Positions 58,787 to 64,000 of a DNA stretch of 64,000 bases are shown piece by piece; position 1 is the stretch's first letter, and each line of letters opens with the position of its first letter. The stretch is taken from contig CAYGJS010000005.1 of assembly GCA_964350435.1 (NCBI GenBank), forward strand, positions 1-64,000, given 5' to 3'. The notes under the pieces were generated by a model. That model was not told the origin of the DNA. It searched no databases and was given only the letters and a program-made list of their open reading frames with translations. The stretch comes from TMED27 sp964350435 (GTDB lineage: Bacteria; Pseudomonadota; Alphaproteobacteria; Micavibrionales; Micavibrionaceae). The position numbers and the translations under genes were made by a program.

Positions 58787-59271
58787 ACCAGACGCCACAC
58801 ACACGCAAAGCAGGCGAGCCGCTGTTAAGCCGCGATCCCAACCGGGCGATGCAGGACATGATGGACACAATCGATTCCCTTCGCGTTGTTTACGAGCAGG
58901 AAACCGAGGCTCTTTTGAATGCCGATACCAAAGGCTTTCTGGCTGTGCAGGACGAGAAGTTCCGCCGCGCCAAGGCTTATCAAACCGGCGTTGAGGAATT
59001 GCTCGCGCGGAAGGATGAGATGAAGGATGTGAATATCGAGCTTAAGAAAAAGCTTGAGAAAATGCAGAAGGATTTTTCAGAGCTTTCCCGCAGCAACATG
59101 ATCGCGCTGGAGCGCATGCAGCGCACGATGGAGCGTCTGAACGGAACGATCCGTAGCGCCGTGAAAGAGGCCGTCAAGCAGGAGCGCGGCGTGAGCTATA
59201 ACCAGATCGGACGCCTTGATGATGGCGGCCAGAGAAAAAGCATTTCAGGGAGCTTGAGCGAAACCGCTTAG
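58783..59271 (+). CDS. FlgN-like flagellar protein, second copy
   Basis: A 162-residue helical protein with the same plan as the preceding one: a helix MQDMMDTIDSLRVVYEQETE, then ALLNADTKGFLAVQDEKFRR (compare LSFAILQDEKAYISER upstream), and a coiled coil NIELKKKLEKMQKDFSELSR. The C-terminal 30 residues are polar and flexible. Overlap ATGA with the first copy. The shared ALQDEK-like centre suggests a tandem duplication. Confidence 0.6.
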   Translation: MNQTPHTRKAGEPLLSRDPNRAMQDMMDTIDSLRVVYEQETEALLNADTKGFLAVQDEKFRRAKAYQTGVEELLARKDEMKDVNIELKKKLEKMQKDFSELSRSNMIALERMQRTMERLNGTIRSAVKEAVKQERGVSYNQIGRLDDGGQRKSISGSLSETA

Positions 59272-59281
59272 GAAAAACTAT

Positions 59282-60907
59282 ATGAGCCTCGATATTTTCT
59301 TCACATCACAAAACCAGACAAGCGTTGCCGGCGCGGGAAAACCGACAGCGGCGAGCGCGGGGGCTGGCCTTGCCGGTGGAGCGGATCTCAACTTCATGGA
59401 TATGATTCTGGGATTGCTGAAGCAGGAGATTCAGACGCTTGAGGTTCATAAACCTGCAGAAGAGAAGACTGAGGATAAAGACATTCAGGATGGTTTGACC
59501 GCCCTTTTGTCTTACGATAATCCGAGTCTGGATGAGGAGGCAGGTTTAGACATTGCGCGCATCCTTGCGGAGAACCCGGAGATTGAAGAGCAGGTCATGG
59601 CCCTGGTCGAGGATGCCGGGCTGGAGCCGATGGAGGCCCTGCAGCATACAATCGCTCTTAACAAAGAAGCTTTTGATAAGATTCTCAAGCCGTTAACGGG
59701 TGAAGTTCTGGCGGCGGAAGATGCCCAAGACGGCAAACCGCGCTTGCTCAATCTGCTGTGGCTCAAAGAGAAAAGCGAGATGAATCAAGATATGAGCAAG
59801 CTTGAGCAAACCCTTTTGAAAATTGAAGAATTAAAGGCTGCGAACGACCCTGCGCTGATCAATTTGAATTTGACACCAGAGCAACTGGCGACGCTTGAGC
59901 AAGCGCAAGGCGAGATTGCCGAATATGTTCATCTTAAGGATGTCAGCCCTGAGGAACTGAATTCTATTTTGTCCGGGTTTGCTGGTTTGATGCCGATTAT
60001 TATCAACAAGGCACCGCAAGCCCCCGTCCTGGTGACGCCGCTGCAAATTGTCCAGAGCGCACAGGTGAATACCGCCGCGATGCCTGCTGAGGGCAAGGCA
60101 ATGCAACAGATTGCTACGAAATTGAATGCGCTTGATGTCGGTGCGGGTGAAGCGGATGCGATTGAAAACATCGATGCGGATGCGGATGCGGATTTCAAAG
60201 ACCTTCTGGATAAAGCGTTTGGCAAACCGCAGGGTGATGACAAGGCCATAATTCCGGCGAACAGCAATGCCCCCTCCTCCAAGGCTGCGCCGCAAGCAGG
60301 GGCCAACCCGACGAGTTTACAATTCCAAACCCTGCCTGCGACTTTTGAGGGTTCACAGCTTTTAAGCTTTGATCCGGCACAAGGGTTACCGGAGAGTTTC
60401 GCGCCGATTGCGACCAACAGCCTGCAAATGAATGTGCTGACGAATCTTGCCTCTCAGGCTCCGCATGCGGGGGCGATGAACCCTGTGATGCAGACCTTGG
60501 CAGCGCAAATCCAGCGCAATATGGGCAACGGGCAGACCACAGAATTCAGGCTGCAGCTTGACCCGCCCGAGCTGGGCCGCGTGGAAGTGCAGATGAGTTT
60601 CGGCAAGGATAAGAGCCTTAAGACCGGTATCGTAGTTGAAAAACCCGAAACTTACATGATGCTTCAACGCGACGCGCAGATGCTGGAGCGGACATTGCAG
60701 AATATGGGGCTGGACACCGAGGGCGGTATCAGTCTGGAGCTGGCCGAGCAAGGTTTTGATTTTGACCGCGACAACAGCCGCGGCGGCGGACATGACAAAG
60801 GTGGCACTGGCGCCGGCGGCGAAGATGAAACAGACATTATTGAAAGCACGATGACATGGCATGTCGACCCGAATACAGGTCACACACGCTATGACATTTG
60901 GGCATAA
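59282..60907 (+). CDS. fliK: Flagellar hook-length control protein FliK
   Basis: A 541-residue protein. The N-terminal 400 residues are low-complexity, Ala/Gln/Glu-rich (AAMPAEGKAMQQIATKLNAL, ENIDADADADFKDLLDKAFG). The conserved hook-length domain is C-terminal: NGQTTEFRLQLDPPELGRVE, VQMSFGKDKSLKTGIVVEKP, LERTLQNMGLDTEGGISLEL. It measures hook length and triggers the FlhB switch. The Gly-rich tail (RGGGHDKGGTGAGGEDE) is unusual. Same operon as flgI. Confidence 0.88.
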   Translation: MSLDIFFTSQNQTSVAGAGKPTAASAGAGLAGGADLNFMDMILGLLKQEIQTLEVHKPAEEKTEDKDIQDGLTALLSYDNPSLDEEAGLDIARILAENPEIEEQVMALVEDAGLEPMEALQHTIALNKEAFDKILKPLTGEVLAAEDAQDGKPRLLNLLWLKEKSEMNQDMSKLEQTLLKIEELKAANDPALINLNLTPEQLATLEQAQGEIAEYVHLKDVSPEELNSILSGFAGLMPIIINKAPQAPVLVTPLQIVQSAQVNTAAMPAEGKAMQQIATKLNALDVGAGEADAIENIDADADADFKDLLDKAFGKPQGDDKAIIPANSNAPSSKAAPQAGANPTSLQFQTLPATFEGSQLLSFDPAQGLPESFAPIATNSLQMNVLTNLASQAPHAGAMNPVMQTLAAQIQRNMGNGQTTEFRLQLDPPELGRVEVQMSFGKDKSLKTGIVVEKPETYMMLQRDAQMLERTLQNMGLDTEGGISLELAEQGFDFDRDNSRGGGHDKGGTGAGGEDETDIIESTMTWHVDPNTGHTRYDIWA

Positions 60908-60922
60908 CAGGAAGACAAGACC

Positions 60923-61648
60923 ATGGTATCAGATGTCACGATTAACACCGCCCTGCAGCAGCAATCCAATACGGCGAATGCATCCGTTGGGCTGGCCGAT
61001 GACTTTAGCCAGTTTCTGCAACTGCTGACCATTCAGCTGCAAAATCAGGACCCTTTGTCGCCGATGGATACCACAGAGTTTACCAATCAGCTGGTTGCGT
61101 TTTCCGGCGTTGAACAGCAGATCAACACCAATCAAAAACTGGACAGCCTTGTCGCGCTTCAGCTCGGCAATACGATGGGCAGCGCTTTGGGGTATGTGGG
61201 GCTGGATGCCAGCTATGTATCTTCCGAGTTCTATTTTGACGGATCGCAGGCGCAGACCATCAATTATGCGCTCGACGGTACGGCTGTGGAATCAACAATC
61301 CGTATTGTCAATGAATCCGGCGACACCGTGTTTGAAACTGATGGCTCCAGAAATGTCGGTAATAACGAGTTTGTCTGGGACGGAAAAGATAATTTCGGCA
61401 ATCCTGTTGAGGCCGGAACCTATCAATTCCGCGTTGATGCGCTGGACATAAATGACGAGGCGATCGGGACAACATCGGTTGTGACCGGCAAGGTCAAGGG
61501 GATTGAAAACCAGAATGGTTTGATTTTCCTGCTGATCGGCGAGCGGGCTGTATCGCTGGGGAATATTTTGAATGTCAGCGAGCCTGATACAGACGAAGAA
61601 ACAGAAACACCCGTAGAAGGCGAAGAAACGCCTTTGGAAGATGCGTAG
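60923..61648 (+). CDS. flgD: Hook-capping protein FlgD
   Basis: A 241-residue hook cap. N-terminal motif DFSQFLQLLTIQLQNQDPLS, then PMDTTEFTNQLVAFSGVEQQ; the middle holds the FLIG/Tudor-like domain with NNEFVWDGKDNFGNPVEAGT. The C-terminal end is acidic (DTDEETETPVEGEETPLEDA), an uncommon extension. It is needed for hook polymerisation of FlgE, encoded next. Follows fliK by 15 bases. Confidence 0.93.
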   Translation: MVSDVTINTALQQQSNTANASVGLADDFSQFLQLLTIQLQNQDPLSPMDTTEFTNQLVAFSGVEQQINTNQKLDSLVALQLGNTMGSALGYVGLDASYVSSEFYFDGSQAQTINYALDGTAVESTIRIVNESGDTVFETDGSRNVGNNEFVWDGKDNFGNPVEAGTYQFRVDALDINDEAIGTTSVVTGKVKGIENQNGLIFLLIGERAVSLGNILNVSEPDTDEETETPVEGEETPLEDA

Positions 61649-61664
61649 ATAAAAGGACGAAACG

Positions 61665-63455
61665 ATGAGCTTATTTGGATCACTTTATACGGGAACGGCG
61701 GGGATGCTCGCTCAGGAACGCTCGACCTCCGTGATCAGCGAGAACATCGCCAATGTTACCACAACCGGTTACAAGCGTCAGGAAACCGCGTTTCAGGATA
61801 TGCTTTCGACCAATAAATACACGACGCGCGAAAATGGAAGCGTTTTGAGCACGCGGATCAACAGGATCGATCATCAGGGCACGGTGCAGCAGACCGGATC
61901 GAAGACCGATATTGCGGTGATCGGCAATGGATTCTTTTCGGTTCGCGAACCGGGGGCTCTTGCTGATGATCGATTCCTCTATACAAGGAACGGGACATTT
62001 CAGCCTAATGAGAATGGCACCTTGCAGAACTCTGCCGGTTTCGAGCTATATGGATGGCCGATAGACCAGAACGGCACGGTATCCAGCGGGCCGGACACAA
62101 CCTCTCTACAGCTTGTGGATGTTGATTTATTTGCAACACAAAGCACGCCGACAACCGCAGGCGTGTTATCGATCAATCTGGATTCACAGGAGAGTGCGAT
62201 TGATCCGCATACTCTTAATCCTGCACAACTTCTGCCGGTCAGCAGCCAGGCTGCGCAGTTTGCGCGGAGCGTTGCCGTTTATGATACTGGCGGGACAGAG
62301 CGGCGCGTAACATTTGAGTTCCGCAAAATCGTGGGGCCGATGGCCCATTTTTCCAGTAACAATAATACCCCCTATCAGAGAACAGCGGATCTTATTGATC
62401 CCAATGGACCTACGCCCGGGATCAACGGCGGGGATGTTTTACAGATTAGTGACGGCGTCAATATGCTGGATGTGACGATGGTGGCTGCGCCCGCCAATAC
62501 TGCGCTCGGAGAGGCGAGCAATATCAACGAGGTGATTTCGGTGATTAACAATTTTACGGACGGTGTCGGTGCGCCTGTGTTTACGGCCAGCCTGTCTGAA
62601 GCAGGCAGGCTTTTGGTGCAATCGAACAGCCTGACGGGGACGATGGATATTTCCGGATCCAGTGCCAGCGTTCTGGGGGCGGGCGGTTTTAATTTCATTG
62701 CCGACCCCTTCGATGGCGATTACGTTTATGCACCAGAAGCCGATATGAGCGTAGATGGGGTTGCCAACCCGAATCAGAGTGCTTTTCCGCCGCTGGCCAA
62801 TACAACAACGGCCAATCCTTTCCATTGGTGGGAGGTCAGCATCACCACCATAGATCCCGCCACCCCGAGCGGAACGGCGACCACCGAGATTTCAAAGGGA
62901 TTGATTAATTTTAACGGCGATGGATCACTGAATGCAACTGTGGACGGGAGTGGTCAGGCACTGATTGATCTGGGCACCATCAATTTTGATAGCGCAGATG
63001 CATCGGAGGATGTGGCGATGGTGTTCGATATCGCTGATTTCACACAATATGCGGGTGAATATAATGTTCTGATCGCAGAGCAAAACGGGACTCCGCTTGG
63101 CAGTTTTGTCGGTGTCGAGGTTACCCGCGACGGGATTGTGGAGGCTCTCTTTAATAATGGAGAGCGGGTTCCGTCATATCAAATTCCTTTGGCGCATTTC
63201 GTCAATGTGAACGGCCTTGAGAGGATCTCAGGGACGGCTTTTGCGGAGACAGAAGACTCGGGGATCGTCACCATGTTTGAGGCAGGACTGGGAGGAACGG
63301 GAACGCTCCAGAGTTCCAGTCTTGAGAACTCGAACGTGGATCTGGCCAATGAATTCAGCATGCTGATTGTCAATCAGCGGGCATTTTCACTGAATTCTCG
63401 CTTGATAAGTACGATAGATGAAATGACGCAGCTGACCAGCAGGCTGAAACAATAA
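61665..63455 (+). CDS. flgE: Flagellar hook protein FlgE, first copy
   Basis: A 596-residue hook protein. N-terminal motif LYTGTAGMLAQERSTSVISE then NIANVTTTGYKRQETAFQDM; the middle has GNGFFSVREPG and YTRNGTFQPNENGTLQNSAG; the C-terminal motif is SSSLENSNVDLANEFSMLIV, then NQRAFSLNSRLISTIDEMTQ. It is larger than the enteric form (about 400) owing to a central insert. A second, related gene follows 75 bases later. Confidence 0.9.
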   Translation: MSLFGSLYTGTAGMLAQERSTSVISENIANVTTTGYKRQETAFQDMLSTNKYTTRENGSVLSTRINRIDHQGTVQQTGSKTDIAVIGNGFFSVREPGALADDRFLYTRNGTFQPNENGTLQNSAGFELYGWPIDQNGTVSSGPDTTSLQLVDVDLFATQSTPTTAGVLSINLDSQESAIDPHTLNPAQLLPVSSQAAQFARSVAVYDTGGTERRVTFEFRKIVGPMAHFSSNNNTPYQRTADLIDPNGPTPGINGGDVLQISDGVNMLDVTMVAAPANTALGEASNINEVISVINNFTDGVGAPVFTASLSEAGRLLVQSNSLTGTMDISGSSASVLGAGGFNFIADPFDGDYVYAPEADMSVDGVANPNQSAFPPLANTTTANPFHWWEVSITTIDPATPSGTATTEISKGLINFNGDGSLNATVDGSGQALIDLGTINFDSADASEDVAMVFDIADFTQYAGEYNVLIAEQNGTPLGSFVGVEVTRDGIVEALFNNGERVPSYQIPLAHFVNVNGLERISGTAFAETEDSGIVTMFEAGLGGTGTLQSSSLENSNVDLANEFSMLIVNQRAFSLNSRLISTIDEMTQLTSRLKQ

Positions 63456-63530
63456 TGAATGAGAGAACTTTAATCGGCTGAACGCAGCCACAACCCTAGG
63501 AACCAATTTTTTTAAGAAGGAGACTACACT

Positions 63531-64000
63531 ATGGGACTATTTGGATCACTTTTTACCGGCGTTTCGGCATTATTTGCCCAGAGCCAGAATACTGCGATTA
63601 TTTCCAACAATATCGCCAATATCAGCACGACGGGCTTTAAGCGCTCGGAGGCTTCTTTCCAAAGTCTGGTGACATCGGAAAGCCGTTCTTCACGATATTC
63701 TCCCGGTACGGTTTCGGTGAACAGATTGCAGCGTGTGGACCAGCAGGGCTCTATTCAGCAAACAGCGTCCTCCACGGATGCGGCCGTTTCCGGGAATGGA
63801 TTTTTTCCTGTTAAGCGCTCGACGCAAGCGGGACAGGAATTTTTATATACTCGCGCGGGGCAGTTCTCGGAGGACGCTACCGGATTGTTGCGGAATGCCT
63901 CGGGCTTCGTGCTTTATGCGTGGCCGATTGATTCAGCCGGAAACCTGCCTGCGAACCAGGGGGATCTGGTGTCTTTGGTGCCTGCGGACGTTGCCTTCCT
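63531..64000 (+). CDS. flgE: Second FlgE-like hook protein, cut by the window end
   Basis: Only the first 156 residues are present. It begins MGLFGSLFTGVSALFAQSQN, then TAIISNNIANISTTGFKRSE, and has TDAAVSGNGFFPVKRSTQ and LYTRAGQFSEDATGLLRNAS. The start matches the first flgE copy in protein and partly in DNA (both encode FGSL then FTG/YTG). AAGAAGGAG precedes the ATG. The gene runs off the right edge, so length and C-terminus are unknown; a divergent role (hook segment or FlgG/FlgE variant) is possible. Confidence 0.9.
   Translation, partial: MGLFGSLFTGVSALFAQSQNTAIISNNIANISTTGFKRSEASFQSLVTSESRSSRYSPGTVSVNRLQRVDQQGSIQQTASSTDAAVSGNGFFPVKRSTQAGQEFLYTRAGQFSEDATGLLRNASGFVLYAWPIDSAGNLPANQGDLVSLVPADVAF

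Noticed and set aside
1..64000. tRNA, rRNA, tmRNA or riboswitch genes
   Set aside because: I looked through the intergenic gaps for cloverleaf arms, T-loop GTTCRA patterns and rRNA blocks and saw none; a covariance-model scan would be needed to exclude small RNAs.

Overview
The window is bacterial chromosome from an alphaproteobacterium with moderate GC. This rests on gene content: a TrcR/DUF1013 cell-cycle regulator, a CckA hybrid kinase, FliX, a rod-binding FlgJ/CheL without a muramidase domain, a cysteine-poor DksA, DUF1192, DUF6468, a MotE-like protein, and a petABC cytochrome bc1 operon with separate cytochrome b and c1 genes. No rRNA, tRNA, CRISPR array, insertion sequence or prophage was recognised. 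The closest lineage cannot be fixed from sequence reading alone; an early-branching group near the Rhodospirillales or Micavibrio-like bacteria is a guess.

Layout. 1-31 kb is mostly housekeeping: a truncated LpxR-like lipid A deacylase, an XRE regulator, a barrel-sandwich protein of unknown role, a GNAT enzyme, a HerA-like ATPase, a metC-nitrilase-grxC operon, a UbiH-like hydroxylase, comF, an 881-residue methyltransferase fusion, an NDUFAF5-like methyltransferase, gloB, guaC, trcR, an ALDH7-type dehydrogenase, petABC, trmL-hemF, cca, a LuxR-type two-component pair, a lytic transglycosylase, dapA, smpB and recA. A repeat-rich non-coding stretch (34.1-34.5 kb) precedes cckA.

37-64 kb is one large flagellar and chemotaxis island: flgBC-fliEQR-flhB (minus), an FlhB-C-like gene with fliOP (plus), a large periplasmic repeat protein, two MotB-like genes, cheZ, cheY, motE, DUF6468, fliM, fliL (all minus), then flgFGAH (plus), dksA and fliX (minus), and flgI-cheL-two FlgN-like genes-fliK-flgD-flgE-flgE (plus, running off the end). 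Three sigma-54 promoters sharing the core TGGCACGGC sit before flgB, flgF and flgI. That fits Caulobacter-type class II/III control with FliX nearby and CckA just upstream of the island.

The most unusual items are: a dispersed palindromic repeat whose copies contribute coding sequence (the FliP signal peptide and the MetC C-terminus); an 86-bp tandem duplication of the flhB start region; a MotB pair in which the second member lacks both the proton-carrying aspartate and the peptidoglycan domain; an NDUFAF5-like methyltransferase lacking its SAM-binding loop; and a methyltransferase fused to a Nudix-like region, probably read from a leaderless mRNA.
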